A stretch of 64,000 nucleotides of DNA from Eutypa lata. Lineage: Eukaryota; Ascomycota; Sordariomycetes; Xylariales; Diatrypaceae. The DNA is taken from positions 1,302,001 through 1,366,000 of the forward strand of contig JAKULF010000005.1 of assembly GCA_022661535.1 (NCBI GenBank), written 5' to 3'. The notes under the pieces were generated by a model that was not told where the DNA came from, searched no databases, and was given only the letters and a program-made list of their open reading frames with translations. Positions 1 through 13,001 of the stretch are shown here, piece by piece. Position 1 is the first letter of the stretch, and each line of letters begins with the position of its first letter. The translations under genes were made by a program, and so were the position numbers.

Positions 1-3000
1 ACATTAAAATGAGACTTTCCCGGATCGACTTTGTGTCGATAACGGCCAGATTTGTGTACACGTATCCTGAAAACACTGAGTTAATTGGCATACTTACGTT
101 CCCAGATCTAATTCTGAATTATGTGAATGGCCCCCGAGGGAATATGGTGATCGTGTACAGGGTTTCAGTAACATATGTATTATACTGATATGAACGAAGT
201 GCTGCGTTAGGTTAAACCCTACAGATATGCAGACAGTTCATTATCAGCACTTGATATCAGGGATAGTTGAAATCGCTTATGCTATGACCACCCTGTTAGT
301 ATTAATGCTTATTCTTTGAAGAGGGGTTAGCCAGATTAATCGGCCTGATCAGAAATGTATCTCCAACACCCTTCTACGTAAGCAATACCAGCGAATATAT
401 TCTCATGTTATGAAGGTCATAAGTCCGTATTTATTATAGAGGTGGTATTTGTATCGCCTTAGAGGATACTGTAGCAAAGAACAGTCGCCGAGTGCACCTT
501 TTTGACCGGGGGGACTTGCATTATTAGACCACCACCTCCTCCCCCTTTTTGCCTCTTTGCGAGAATAGGTTTGATGTTTATGCTATGCTGTAAGAACATG
601 GAACAAAAATAACACCCTCTATATATGGCCCTAGACTATACACTGGGTGGAAAGTACTCGTAGGATAGTAGCCCTCATACCATTTCTAGCGATGAGTCCA
701 TAGGATTTAATGTTTCCCCTGGGAACCTCGCCAGTCAAGTGTAGAGGTAACTTCTAACAAGCGGTAACCGGTATCCATCTAAATTACTGGGTTTAAGGTC
801 TATCCAGAATTGGCATTTTGTGTTGAACTACGTGGAAGATGAAATAGAGGGGTGTTCGGGGGTAGTAAGGATGATCGATAAAGACTGAGTAATATTTATA
901 GATACAACCGTAGATAGAAGAATCTATGCTTGAAATATAGACGTCTTGATACTTCCCATCCAGGAAAACGTGAGAGGGGAGATACAGTCATCCGGCCACG
1001 GCACGTCTCAAGTCTAGTCCCCCTTTAAAATGGCCCCTGAATTTTCAGGCGCGCAATGTCAAGGTGAAGTAGAGTGTAGCCTGGTTAAAGCTGAGCAAGG
1101 GATTATCTACTGGACAAGATACATGTTGGCTCCATACATGCCTAGGTAGGCAGCTATGGAGATTATTAAACATGTAATCGGCATGTTTCTGCCTTTCGTT
1201 ATCTCTTCCGGGTGCTAAAGTATGCATCGAAAACTGAAACCCTTGTGATATGTTAAGACGCGATATATGATAAATCTCGCGTTTGTTCTGTCCGGGGTTT
1301 AAAATCAGATTTGCTAATCTAACATCCTACTAAACATGTATCGTCTTCTCATTCGCAACAGATTATATGCTTCCTCAATAATTTGTTGCTCGGACTGAGT
1401 TTGGTCTATGCGATCAAATCTGGCATCTAAAATACGAGACTAGAAGCCTGTAATAGGGGTCTTCAAGTGTCTGATAGATCGCTTTTAGAAGCGCGCCTGG
1501 ACCGTAGTCCAAGGACACAGTTTATAATTGTAAGGTACGAACATAGTGACATGGTCTCCGGCGGGATCCCCGCTCCGACATTCTGTAGTAAGCGAGGATT
1601 GGGTGGAGAGGGAGGTGAGATGGCAAGAAAAACAGCCAGGTAGGTATGAGATGCGGCCGATCGCATCCAAATCCCCACCTCTGTCCGTCGTTACTGCGGG
1701 AAGCAAAAAAAGAGTACGGGAACACTAAAATTGTGCGGCTTCGATGGAGAAATCACTTGTAATAGTCGCTTCGACTAGTTAGAACAAAGCTTGAGATCCG
1801 GAGGAGACGGAATCAAGAAGTATTAGCAAGAATGAATTATAAACTGATTGTAGCTATTCAGCGAAATGCTAACCAATGACATCAAAAAGGGGAGAAAGTT
1901 TTAGATAATTTCTAGTTCTGTGTCTTAATTAGGGGTGGGTCGTCGGTAAGATGTGCAATATTTTGCCGTACGCTGGCTGAAGGGGCTTGCCGAGTTGGTT
2001 CCAGTTAATGACACAAGAACAGAACAAACAAGATGGCATTGCCTTTGACAGAATGACTGCATGACTGCAAACTGCAGACATTTTATTTATCACAGTGCTT
2101 GGCAAGTCCATTCATTTGCGATCTCTATATCGCTTTGAAAGCTAAGTTGGTACATCGTTCTTGCGATGAATAGTGGCACATTAAATGTAGTACTAGAACA
2201 TCACAGTTCGGCAGTAGCGCAATGAGTTGCGCTGGTACTCTGGTATTTTTAATGAAGTCATAGAAAATCTAGAATAAGGGAAAGTTCTCTATGACCAGGC
2301 GAACAATAGCAGTAAGAACACAAATATGGATATTGATGTTAGAATGAAGTCACCTAACTAGAAGGGAGGGAGGGTGCCAGGCAGTGAACTAAACCCCGTG
2401 TAAATATTACAAGCTGTGCATCAACAATAGGGTCACAAGAGGAATGACGCATTCAATGGAGGGTCATTCCCATATATACCGAAAATAGCAGCACTCTAAG
2501 ATGGCCTACTGAATGGTCGGACAGGATTGACTGAGACCCTTCTAGATCGACAGGGCCGAGATAAGGGTCCCTTAAGACCTAGACCCCGGCCCAAGACTAC
2601 TTAATCAAGGTATGACAACAAGCCATCCGCTCATAGGGCTGGATCTAGAATTGAAAGTTACGCTGCCAGGCCCCGCGCCGCGTCGATGCTGTGTGGAGTA
2701 TGCTTTGTTACGTAGCCATGCGTGATTGGCGCGCACTGAAGTGTCAGCGAGATCTCAAATCTTATCTCGTTAGATCGCGAAACGATGCGGTGAGGAAGAG
2801 CCGACTAGGGAGGGGCTTGATGACTCTAGGAGAAGATAGTCTAATACTGTCGTAATAGGTTATCTAAATGTTTAAGAATTACTATTGTATTTTCACTTGA
2901 TCTGAAGAATGGTGTAGATACTTGTTATTGTCTCATTCAGTTATTTAGTTAAGCTTAAAGGCGATTAAACATTAACCCCCCGAAGATAACGGTGCTGAGA

Positions 3001-3427
3001 TGCCGGCGAATTCGGGTAGCCGGAATAGATTAATAAATCTTGGCAAAAGCCGATCGTCCCTGATGCGGATCTGGGGAAAGCACCTAACTAATGCGTATGT
3101 ACGGGGTCTACTTGATTATACCTAGCTGTAACTATTGTTCCTTAAAATGCATTTAATTAACTAATGCATCCGAATATATATTTACCAACATTGAAGGGTC
3201 TACACATCGTGGCTATACTTCAACACGTTGCAAATAAATGACATCATACTGAAGTTTTAAAATATTCACATACATATCTAGGGTATCCAAATCTTGTGGT
3301 GGTAAGATAGTACGTACCAAATAGATCTGGCGGATAAATTGCGGCTAACCGTGAACCTGGGAACGAAGTGGGGGAGGCACAGATTACATAACAATATCAC
3401 TCCGCACTTACCCAATAAGAGATTAGC
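1..3427. other. Gene-free left end of window
   Basis: No protein gene, tRNA or 5S rRNA could be recognised on either strand. All open frames are short (about 75 codons or fewer), overlap each other on both strands around 1460-1730, and show no family resemblance. The stretch is stop-dense and moderately AT-rich, as expected of old non-coding or decayed repeat DNA. No terminal repeats or microsatellites stand out. A repeat-library search could still show decayed transposon sequence here. Confidence 0.5.
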
Positions 3428-3727
3428 GTGATATCACGAGAACGACCTCACCCAGCGCGTTCTTGCTACATTTCCCCTTCCTTCGCCAACGTCATCTCTT
3501 TCCATGATCAGTTAACTAAACTTTTTCGACCGTCAGAATCGCCCAAGCATATCTAGTCAACCTGTGAAAACATTCTATTCATATTTGACAGTCTCTTTCC
3601 AATGCTTGTTTGCCGATCTCTGCCCCAAACTGTTCCCCTTCGCCTTCTCCTTGCGACGCGCTGAGACCGACCCCGATTCATCATCGATATCATCCTTTTT
3701 AGATCGTTTTCGTAACACGTAGATACC
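3428..3727 (+). promoter_or_regulatory. Promoter/5' leader of the Nto1 gene
   Basis: The roughly 300 bases before the Nto1 start are pyrimidine-rich (several C/T tracts between about 3465 and 3690), as is common for leaders of housekeeping genes in filamentous ascomycetes. No clear TATA box was seen. The ATG at 3728 sits in a good context with A at -3 and C at -1. Confidence 0.4.
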
Positions 3728-6700
3728 ATGGCCCCTAGCCCGAGAACCCCGCGATCAACAACTACTTCGCGCGCCCGCGGACGCCAGAAAGCCCCTTCCA
3801 GCAGCCTGCGCCGCATTAGGGATGGTAGCATCACGGCCGCCACCGAACCCCCTCTTAAGAAGCGGAAATACTTTCCTGGTGGCCCTGGTGGGGGTGGTAG
3901 ATTTGTTGATAAGGGTGATGAGGTGCCAAATACAGTTGGTGCCTCCAACGGCCGCTCAAGAGCTCGACAGAGCCTCATCAACAACACAGCCTCGCCTTCT
4001 ATCTACCCTAGACGCGAGCGCAGCACTCGTACCCGCATATCCACTAGAGCTGACCCTGATGATGAGATGCAAATCAGTTCAGCAGCTGCCGTTGCTGCCG
4101 CCGTTGTCCAAAGTGAGGGGTACAAGCCTAGGGAGGAGCGTGGCTGGGAAGAATTTCACCCCAACCTCGATATTGATTCGACTTTCCCAATGTTCTACGC
4201 CGAAGATATCGACGGTACCGCGAAATCAATGCCCGGAACACCATCTTTGTCAGCAAGTAATAATGAGATTCACGATGCTGCAAGTCCAGTCAAAGACCAA
4301 CCCGGCGTATCTGCCCCTCAGACGAATACCCCAACAGCTCCGACAACTAGCGGTACAACAACAGGCCTCGGTATACTTCCTGGAACTCCTTCTAGAGTTC
4401 GGAGAACTGGACGTGCACCGCGGGATTCGCTCTACGCTACCCGGTCCGAATTCGGTATTGCACCCAAAGTGCCTACCGTGCTTCCCATCCACAATCAGAC
4501 CCCTAAGGAACGTCTTGACTTAAAACAACCGCAATACCGCAAGACTGATAGGATTGCGCTGTTTGAGAGCAAGACGTTCGGACAGGCGCGATATGTCGAC
4601 AAGGCTATGATGAACGTAGGATATCAGGAAAGCGACAACTACATTCGGCCAGAGCGGAGACTAATCAAGGCAGCTGACGGCAACGCTGAAGATGAAGCCG
4701 AACACGCCGCTGCAGCTAAGGCTGAGGGTGAGGTATCCCAGCAACCGTTAAGCATGACAGCCATCTTCGGCCGTGTTGAGTATGACATGGATGAGCAGGA
4801 TGATATGTGGTTGGAGTCGTACAATGTCCAGCGAAAGTCGCAAGCTTTGAATCCCGTCACACGCGAGGTTTTCGAGATTATCATTACGAAAATCGAGAAA
4901 GAATGGCATGCCTTAGAGAAGAGAATACCAAAGCCCAACCCGAAGCCGCCGCAGACCCATCGGCCCCGCTCTAGTTCAGCTGCGGCCGTTAATGGTGAGC
5001 CGCAAGCAGGAGAAGAGCAGGATAGCAAATGCGCGATCTGTGATGACGGCGATTGCGAGAACACCAATGCCATTGTATTTTGCGACGGTTGCGATCTTGC
5101 GGTTCACCAAGAATGCTATGGTGTTCCATTTATTCCCGAGGGCCAATGGCTATGTCGAAAATGTCAGCTTATTGGCCGTGGTATTCCGGTTAGTCTCTTC
5201 TGGTCCTGCTCTGACCGTAGCAGCTGCTAACTCTTATATTACAGACATGCATCTTTTGCCCTAATTCCGATGGCGCCTTCAAGCAGACTAATTCGTCTAA
5301 ATGGGCTCATCTGCTTTGTGCTATGTGGATTCCCGAGGTGACCCTTGGGAACCACACCTTCATGGAACCCGTCATGGATGTTGAGAAGGTTCCCAAGGGT
5401 CGTTGGAAATTAACCTGTTACATATGCAACCAGCAGATGGGTGCCTGCATACAATGCGGTAACAAGGCATGCTATCAAGCATTTCACGTAACATGCGCCC
5501 GTCGTGCCCGGCTGTTCTTACGAATGAAGAACAGCTCGGGTGCATTAGATGTCCTCGATGGTAGTACTAACCTGAAGGCGCTGTGCGATAAGCACTGTCC
5601 TTCTGAATACGCGAAAGAGAATGATGTAGTTCGAGCAACCAAGAGAGCAAAGAAGTTCTATAGAAAAACGATGGGAGATCGCATCTGGGCTAGTAGTCAG
5701 GCATCCGCAATGGCCCTCGCAGCAACACATCGAAATGCCTTGACTGAACATCCACCTGACGTGTCTCAAATGACAGGTGCAAAATTATCTGCAGTATTAG
5801 GAGACAAGAAAGGACAACCTGGCAAAGCTATCTGGAAGCTTCCCTCTGGTGCCCCTGTAATTCCCCAAGCCGTTTTCGAGATCGTTGAGGCGTCTTTGCA
5901 GCGTTTCACTTTTCTTAAGCGTAAGGAGTTTATTAGCGATGCTTGCCGATACTGGACACTGAAACGCGAAATGCGGCGAGGCGCTGCATTACTCAAGCGA
6001 CTACAGCTGCAGATGGAGTCGTTTTCTTCCATGGAGCTCACCCGGCGCAACTTCGCGGCAATGGGTCCGGCTGGTAAAGCACGATTATCTAGAAGAATCG
6101 AGTTTGCTCAGATGCTACTCAAGGACCTCGACCAATTGAAGACCATGTCTCAAGAGATTGTTGAGAGGGAGCGAAACAAATTGGAGGCAGCCGAGATGGA
6201 ACAGGACTTCGTGGACACTGTCTACTTCCCTGTTCACAAATTCCTCCCGGCTGTTGTGGAGAAAGCTATTTCGTAAGTTGCGTCGCAGACCTTCACACAT
6301 ACTTGTCCATCTTGGGTCGTGGCTAAACTCATGATTGATTAACAGGCTGGATAAGAACCTCTTCTATGACGAGTTGGTAAAGCTGCAGAGCAGGCTTGAT
6401 GAACGATTCTATACCACTGCCCTACCATTAGCTCGTGACCTTAGCAACGTCATTAATATTGGTATTTACACCGAACCTAAACCGCAACCAGTAGACGTAT
6501 CGGAGTCTGCCGGATTAGCACCACTGAAGACCGATTTCTCCGAACTTCGCGACCGTAAGAGGCTTGGCAAGAGGATTCTGAAGGCCATCCAGTCACCTCT
6601 AGAAACTGCGCTGCACTTAGAGGCAGATGCTAGTCACACCCCATTCGATGTCCTCAAGCAAGAGCTAGAGAGGATCTTGGATGCAGGCCTTGAACCACGG

Positions 6701-7447
6701 CAGACAAATCAAATCACTGCCTTGCGGGAAGGCGAGCAGAGCCAAGATGTCATCATGGTAGACTCTGCTGCAGCAGAGATTACCGTAGGAGGTGCTGATG
6801 ACGGCACTGATGCTGCCGAGACCGAAGGTGCTCCAGCTGATGCGATGGTTATTGATAGCGAAGAGCGTGGTCTCCCCAATCCTCCAGACATCGAGGTGGA
6901 GCCTGCGGATAGTGAGGCAGTCGCTACAAAGGTTGAAGGCGACAGTTTTTCCCAAGACATGGCTGCTGTGCAACTGGGTGCAACTGGCCAAAAGCCGTAC
7001 GCAGCATCGGCGAATTCCATTGTACCATTGGACACACCACCTGCCAGCAACGGATTCGAAGCCACTTCTTCACGGCCACCACAGCCGGGACCTCCCACAC
7101 CTCCCCAATCGAACGGGAGTTTAGGCCATCAGCCATCAGATATTCTAACCGAAGGTGGCATACCATGGTACCTAAGGGACTTTGAGCCAGAAGGAACCTC
7201 AGCCGTCCAGGATCAATGGCCTGGACGTGATGCAGTCCGCAGCCTTAGCGAGGAGCTGACCGAAATCGACGAGGACGAGCTTAAGGGGCTAGGCGTCGAG
7301 GTCAATGAGAACAGCATCACTGCAACGGCGTCTAAGACAGACGGGGAGGAAGCCCCACAGGAGACGAACACAAGTATAACTCCTGTTAAGAAGCCCGCCG
7401 CCAAGTCTAAGCGGCGTAGAACGACGACTTATACCCGGAGACGATAA
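3728..7447 (+). CDS. nto1: PHD-finger scaffold protein Nto1 (NuA3/MYST histone acetyltransferase complex)
   Basis: Three exons are proposed: 3728-5188, 5245-6272 and 6346-7447, giving 1196 residues. Both introns (56 and 73 nt) have GT/AG ends, and the first carries a GCTAAC branch site. Residues about 340-370 contain an EPL1-type segment rich in D/E and aromatics (DEQDDMWLESYN). A C4HC3 PHD finger follows at 435-479, then a zinc knuckle (CIFC, about 489-515) and a second extended PHD to about 600. This PHD-knuckle-PHD module defines the BRPF/JADE/Nto1 family, which tethers a MYST acetyltransferase to histone H3. There is no bromodomain, as in yeast Nto1. The N-terminus is basic and low in complexity; the C-terminus is acidic, ending in a K/R-rich tail suited to nuclear import. 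The knuckle is completed only after splicing at 5188/5245, which supports that intron. The protein should act in the nucleus. Confidence 0.93.
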
Positions 7448-9893
7448 ATCTACATTCCACGGTTCAACGTGGGCATGATCCACATGCACATATACACACC
7501 CACATTGTACAACAACTATGAGAAAGCGGTTTTTGACCCTCTTCGTCCAATTACGAAGGGGCTAACGATCGCCATGTCATAACGTCGCAACGAGTCAGCT
7601 ATGATGGTTCGTTCGAAGACGACTTTGCTTTTTTCCCCCTAATTTCGGCTATGTTATACCTAAGAACGTTTGCGTTTTTCTTCTTCTCTTGATAAGGCGT
7701 TGCGTGTGCGCTGCACAATTCCGGTTCGGATGGCGTTAAGGGCGCCTAGAGGGAAAGGGAAGGAGATTATTACCCCATTGCCTAATTCACATCGCCTCCC
7801 CCCCAACCCTAACCTTGCACTTGAACTTCATTGAGACACCCTAGGATGAGAGACTGAAGAAGGTCTCTACTTTCATTGTTTTTTGGTTCCTCTTTCGACT
7901 TTGCCCCCCACTGCTGGCGTTCAGGCGTATGTATGGGCCCCTTCTTCCCACGGGGAAGAGAGAAGAGGGGGTGGGAGATTCATTCAATTGCGAAAAGAAG
8001 AAGAAAAGAGATGATGACCCCTTTATTTGGCCTTTCTTTTTTCTATTTACTGCCAGAGTGCTAAACCCGGGGTTCTATCTGTCTCTTTGTCCCGCTAGCA
8101 AGCAGGCAGATAAGTAGGCAGGCAGGCGAAGGTGAAGAGAGAGAGTGTGTGTGTGAGAGTGAGAGTGAGAGCCGGTCGGTCTTCAAATCAACGAGAGCTT
8201 TGTGGCGGCGTTGTATTTTTGTTTGTTACTTACTACAAAGCACGTTAATTACAGATGATAATCACATGCGTGCCTCTTTTTTCTATCTAACTTCATTGTG
8301 CTCACCTGGTCTTGGTTGGTGATTTGTGTGTTTCTTGTGTGCCTCTGTATGTGTACATGGATATCTATCTATCTTTGGTGCCTGGGAATGTAACAGTTGA
8401 CTAAGAATGTGCGCAGGTGGCATAACACAGGCATGCGGGAGGGTGTAGGTGATGAAGGTTTGAGAGTATTCAGAGATTTTTCAGGTGGCAATGCGTCTTG
8501 GTGAGTGGATGTTATGGTCAGTCCCATCGTGAATTATGGGACACTAGTAGATGATCAGACTAAACAGGGAGGTAGAAGATATCTAAGGCTTTGACAAGTG
8601 AATGTGCTTACTTAGCTGCAGACTTCTAGTATTTTGATAAGCCCTAACAACAAGACAATGGATAATGTCTTCATCTCCTGCCACCTATAGCGCGTCACCG
8701 CCACCCCTTCATATTTCCCTGAACCCTATTACCGTCAGGGAATTTTCTAAGTCCCCCGACTTCATTATCACATAGTCTTAAACCAACCACAATGAAGTTG
8801 TGTAAATCTACATTATCTCCCTGAATACAAATAAACTAGTTGTAGTATCAGCAGCTTTTACGGCTTATCCTCCTATATAAGGTTATATATAGCTAGGTTT
8901 GCCTTGGAAAAAAAAGGCTTTGTAATTAGACTGCGAAGTAGGTTTCATGTGCCATAGCTCACAGCCAATATAGTAATGTAGGAGCTAAATCAGGTGGTTT
9001 ATTTCTGTCTAGAATGGGGTATTCCCTCACAGTATTCTATCTACCTATTGAATGTAAAATTAATGTTCTCTGGCGATCTTTTAAAGAACCAAAATTGTCT
9101 AATAATTACCGAGAATCCACGCACAAGTGTGACCTGGTTATTTGCTAGACTTTTTGCATCCCGATAGATGGTGTTGTTGAAATAATCAACGGTAAGTATT
9201 GAAAGCAGCACAACGCCAAGCATTAGAATAGCTCTCACGACTGATGTAGGTGAAGTGATCTTTTGGCATATTTTGGAGGTATTTATACTTCCCTGGGCAT
9301 AGATTTATGCCCGGTGAAAACATCTTTCGTCTAAGTGGGAAGCGGGCATTACTTTACACCCACTTAAGTGACCGCATTCTTTGTTTCCCTGGCCAATCAT
9401 ATGTTAACCGGGGAAATACAATTGTTTGAAATAAAGAATCCCTTGCATGCTTTCCAGCACCGTTCTTTCTGTATTTGCTTGGTTTTAACTTCTTATTATA
9501 GTAGCCTTCTCACTAAGCATAACCTACTTCTTGAGGCAGCTTGTTTATATAATCGCTTTTCAAGTGATGGCTATATTGGGGTGACAGCCACTAACGACGT
9601 ATACAGGAATACTATTAGGTTTATAGGGAGTTCACTGAGCTCTTACATCCTAGTCAGTCTTTTGGCTATTGTCTTTCAAGCTGACTATATCTACGTCTTG
9701 GTGTAAAAGCTAGAAACTCCTGTGTGAGTTGCATCATATATTCAAGGAAGAGCACTTTCTAATTATACTAGGTTTCGCCGGGCACATTGTGGTCTGGTTG
9801 GTCAGGTAATAAAAACATAGATGGGATTCTACGTCTCTCATAATGATACATGTGTATCAGAGAGGGCAAAAAGACGAGAAGGGTAAAAAAAGA
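7448..9893. other. Intergenic region after Nto1
   Basis: This holds the Nto1 3' end and then about 2.4 kb without a convincing gene. Pyrimidine- and purine-rich runs occur at 7790-8060. A short GA/GT low-complexity tract lies at 8134-8171. The frame at 9041-9238 (-) looks weakly like a hydrophobic leader but starts only at a non-ATG codon, and the AT-rich frame at 9368-9706 (+) opens with GTG and matches nothing I know. Both are treated as chance. Confidence 0.5.
9885..9891 (-). terminator. RNA polymerase III T-run terminator of tRNA-His
   Basis: Seven A on the plus strand read as seven T on the minus strand, two bases beyond the 3' end of the tRNA-His gene. This is the standard Pol III stop signal. 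Confidence 0.85.
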
Positions 9894-9965
9894 TGCGGCT
9901 GTTGAGAATCGAACTCAAGTTTTCACGGCCACAACGTGATGTACTAACCACTATACGACAGCCGC
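9894..9965 (-). tRNA. tRNA-His (anticodon GTG)
   Basis: On the minus strand the 72 bases fold as a standard cloverleaf without an intron. The acceptor stem GCGGCTG pairs with CAGCCGC and leaves A as discriminator. The D arm holds an A-box like GTATAGTGGTTAGTAC, the anticodon stem-loop is TCACG-TTGTGGC-CGTGA with GTG at positions 34-36, and the T arm holds a B-box with GTTCGATTC. The usual extra 5' G of histidine tRNA would be added after transcription. A T-run terminator follows immediately. Confidence 0.96.
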
Positions 9966-10500
9966 TTTTTTTCATTCGGGCTGGAAGATTTGCTCTTCGC
10001 TCTGGATGACTAATTATTTCCTGTCTTCTTAATGGTCTATTTAAATCTGGTTATACGCCGGTATCGTGCGAAAAGCCGCTAGCCGGCCCCCTTTTCCCCA
10101 CCCCTTCGGTATCTATGTATAATAGCTCTGCAGGACACTATAAGCCCTGCAAATATCACTACTTGTATGCAATCAGGGCGAGCAATTAACTTGATAATTT
10201 CATTTCATAATGCGATATACTCGTCGAGAATGTTTATGTACACCAGAAATCCAAGCACTTTGACCTTGTGCTTCGGATGATACTGTTTATTGAAGCGAAC
10301 TGAAAATGAACGAATTTTGAACTACTAAATCTTGGTCTATGGTAGCGCGGTCAATCTCAAGTGGTCGCGTCTCTCCTGCTCTCTAACAGCTGGCTTGCAC
10401 TACATCGCTTTACCCAGACATATAGTAATCTCCAGTATTTTTTCTTTTTTCTTTTTTCTTTTTTTTTCGAATTTGAATTTGAAGCACATGATTTATTCGG
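9966..10500. other. Spacer between tRNA-His and the DUF7708 relic
   Basis: No gene was recognised. The segment contains a T-rich tract around 10438-10468 and is otherwise unremarkable. Confidence 0.45.
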
Positions 10501-10504
10501 AGCC

Positions 10505-11711
10505 TTAAAGTAAAAAGTAATACCGAAGGCCACGATTTCGTATATCAGATCTGAGAAGGGGTGCAAGAAATATCCCACTCGACGTGCATAAACTGATTTT
10601 ACTATTTGCAACCAAACCGTTAGTTATGAAAGGGCATAATATAACACTGCGGGTTTCAGACCGGCGCTTTGAGAGATTGCGTAATAGAGAGGAAAAGGCC
10701 GATAGCCAAGAAAACCCATCATTCCCATGGAGGGAAGCAACGTCGACTGCCTCAATGTCAATTATTATGCACAACGACGGCAATGACTCGATGATCGATG
10801 CTAGTAGATCAAACCACTGTGCGGGGGTTTCTGCTGCTCGAAACCGTGCACAACTGAGCGAAAGTGACCTCTCGGAATGCAAGGATATATTGAAACGTAA
10901 AGTTTGATATATCAAATCCTTCACAATGTCGACCGCAGATAGATCGTGTTCTGCGGACCGTAATGGAGACTCCAAGACCCAAACGACTGGTATGCTCCGC
11001 TGACGTAGAAGCTCTACTGCGCTGACGGACAATGCTTTGATATCATGGCGGGCATTATAGTCTCCTTTGACCATGATTAATGCAGAGCCTTGCTGTGAGT
11101 ACCAGTCTCTGAATTTTGCGTGTTTCCAGACTATGTCAAAGGGGCCGGTTTGTGGACCCCTTTTCATTCTAGCCTTCGTTTGATGATGACGGCACAGACT
11201 GGGCAGTTTAAGCGTATCACGTTTATGACTGCTGGAAAGATTCTCCATGATACCATTTAACTGAATATCAGTAAGCCGTTGATTCGTGTCGAGAAAACCG
11301 CTTGAATTCAGTGTTTGAGTTTCTTGATATCAGGTTAGTTGTCGTATCAGTGCGAAGGGATCGCGCCATATCGATACACAACCTCCTTATTTCCATCGCC
11401 CACCCCTCGAACTTTATTTGTCTTTGGCTGAGCTCTCGCAGTTCGAGATGCATATCACGTTGCTCGGCTCTAGCACCCGCTGTGGAAAGGTGATCGATTT
11501 CGGCTGTGGAATGCTCAACCTCCTGGATAATATCGTCGTATCGCAGCTCTGCAGGTCTCGAGAACGTATTGATTATGCGGCGGAGGTTGCTCTCCTCGTA
11601 CCAATTCTTTGCCCTAATGAGGAAGTTGATGATATGGACGTAAAGTTGCACTACAGCCTCTTTCATCCTATCCATTGGGTACAAGACAGTAGAGAGCTCT
11701 ATACGTGGCAA
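10505..11711 (-). pseudogene. Frameshifted, 5'-truncated DUF7708-type P-loop protein relic
   Basis: Two minus-strand frames make one protein. The upstream frame (11711-11268) contains the helical segment NFLIRAKNWYEESNLRRII and the coiled stretch after it, typical of the fungal DUF7708 domain. The downstream frame, open from about 11328 to 10505, continues with a P-loop-like ATPase region (SALIMVKGDYNARHD) and a hydrophobic strand before IDIEAVD that looks like a Walker-B equivalent. The upstream frame runs into a stop at about 11268, while the downstream frame reads through the same DNA as a plausible continuation (SSGFLDTNQRLTDIQ). The overlap leaves no room for an intron, so a one-base shift near 11322-11332 is inferred. 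The expected N-terminal part before residue YPMDRM is missing, and upstream DNA belongs to a relic on the other strand. These proteins occur in fungal NLR-like families of unknown function. Identification is from remembered family resemblance. Confidence 0.68.
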
Positions 11712-11779
11712 AGAGTCTACTATCTAACTCGAGGCTTTGAAAAGCGAATGTAGCAAGCAGCTTTGCATGGTTCTTGACA

Positions 11780-12406
11780 AGCTGGCGAGAGCTTGGGGTA
11801 CAGTTGAAGATATTGCATCTCCAATAACTTAGATGTGGTAGTGGTTCTTCTCGGCGAAGCAGATGTCTTCCTAGAAGAAAGAAATAGGAAAGATCTCAAT
11901 CATAACGCCCTAGTATCCGTGTTCTTACGCGAGCTGGAGTAACCAGGACGGCATCCTTATACTAACATCCAACAGCGTGGGCACATTCGACGAGGCCTTC
12001 AAGTCGCGCATCCCGCTAGCGCTTCACTACGAAAATCTCGGGCCAAGCCAGTGCCGAAAGATCTGGCGCAACTTCATGAATCGGGTCAAGTCCCTCCCTC
12101 CCTTGATCCCACGATCGACTTCGAAGTCGTGATAGACCACCACATAGATGACCTCAGCAAGGTAAGAGAGAGATGAACGGACGAGAAATCCGAAACGCGA
12201 TTACGACGGCAAGACAGCCGGCCCAGTTCAAGGGAACGCCGTTGAGCTACTTGCATCTAAAGCACGTTTTGCGAGTGAGTGGGAAGTTCGGCAGGTATCT
12301 GAACGACTTGAGGGGCGGCTTGACAGAAGATGACGTGAAACACGATAGTGGGTTAAGATTATCTTACCAAGCTTCGAAGAATCACCATAAGGAGTCACCG
12401 TTTTAG
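11780..12406 (+). pseudogene. C-terminal relic of a fungal AAA ATPase
   Basis: Several frames on the plus strand read in order as the end of an AAA ATPase of the large fungal family often found with a DUF7025 N-terminus. They are: a Walker-B region around 11832-11940 reading VVLLGEADVFLEER, in which the usual DEAD is GEAD; a sensor-1/arginine-finger segment around 11952-12110 reading GILILTSN then FDEAFKSRI; a linker near 12120-12162; and a well preserved tail at 12173-12404 reading NGREIRNAITTARQ then VSGKFGRYLNDLR. At least three frame changes separate these pieces, there is an in-frame stop after LRELE at about 11940, and the Walker-A half is absent. The gene cannot make a working ATPase. 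Confidence 0.78.
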
Positions 12407-13001
12407 TGTTTACAGTTAATGTACAACGATCAGATGTCAAGTAGTTGGGACATGAATGAAGCATTCGATTAGTAGAAAAGCAGGACTGCTACGCTGTATA
12501 CATCATAGATAGCGTTTTATGAGCGTACGTACATACATGCATACATAAGTAAGCTACATATGTAGCAATCTAAAAACAAGAAAAGCCCGAAGATTTCCGA
12601 ACTACAGAAGACCACACAAAACATAGCACATCGCATCACGTGCAATGACAATGAGCCAGCGAGCAGGGAAGGCGGCTCACACTGATCTGGGATAGCAATC
12701 TTTATTCTACCAACGGGGAGGGGGCTGAGGGTGAAGCCAATTAAGAAGAAGAAGAAAAGAAGAGCACCGTCAAAAACTACTACGCATGCGATGATAGCTA
12801 GATAAGACGATGATGTGTACTTGCTTTCTTTTTTCTTCGTTGGCGCGTCCGTTAAAATACAAGAAGAAAAAAAGGCAAAACGACGACGATGATGATCCCT
12901 AAACGCCAGGAACTCCGCTCATTTCGTCGAGAGAAAAGCTGTTCCCTAGACTAGACCGATATAAGACCAGACCAGACCAGAACAGAACAGAAAACCTAGC
13001 T
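12407..13001. other. Spacer and 3' region of eIF3a
   Basis: This holds the end of the AAA relic and the probable 3' untranslated region of the minus-strand eIF3a gene. It is purine-rich at 12740-12780 and 12855-12895. No further gene was seen. Confidence 0.45.

Noticed and set aside
9368..9706. 112-codon plus-strand frame
   Set aside because: Opens with GTG, is AT-rich and has no recognisable domain; could not be supported as a gene.
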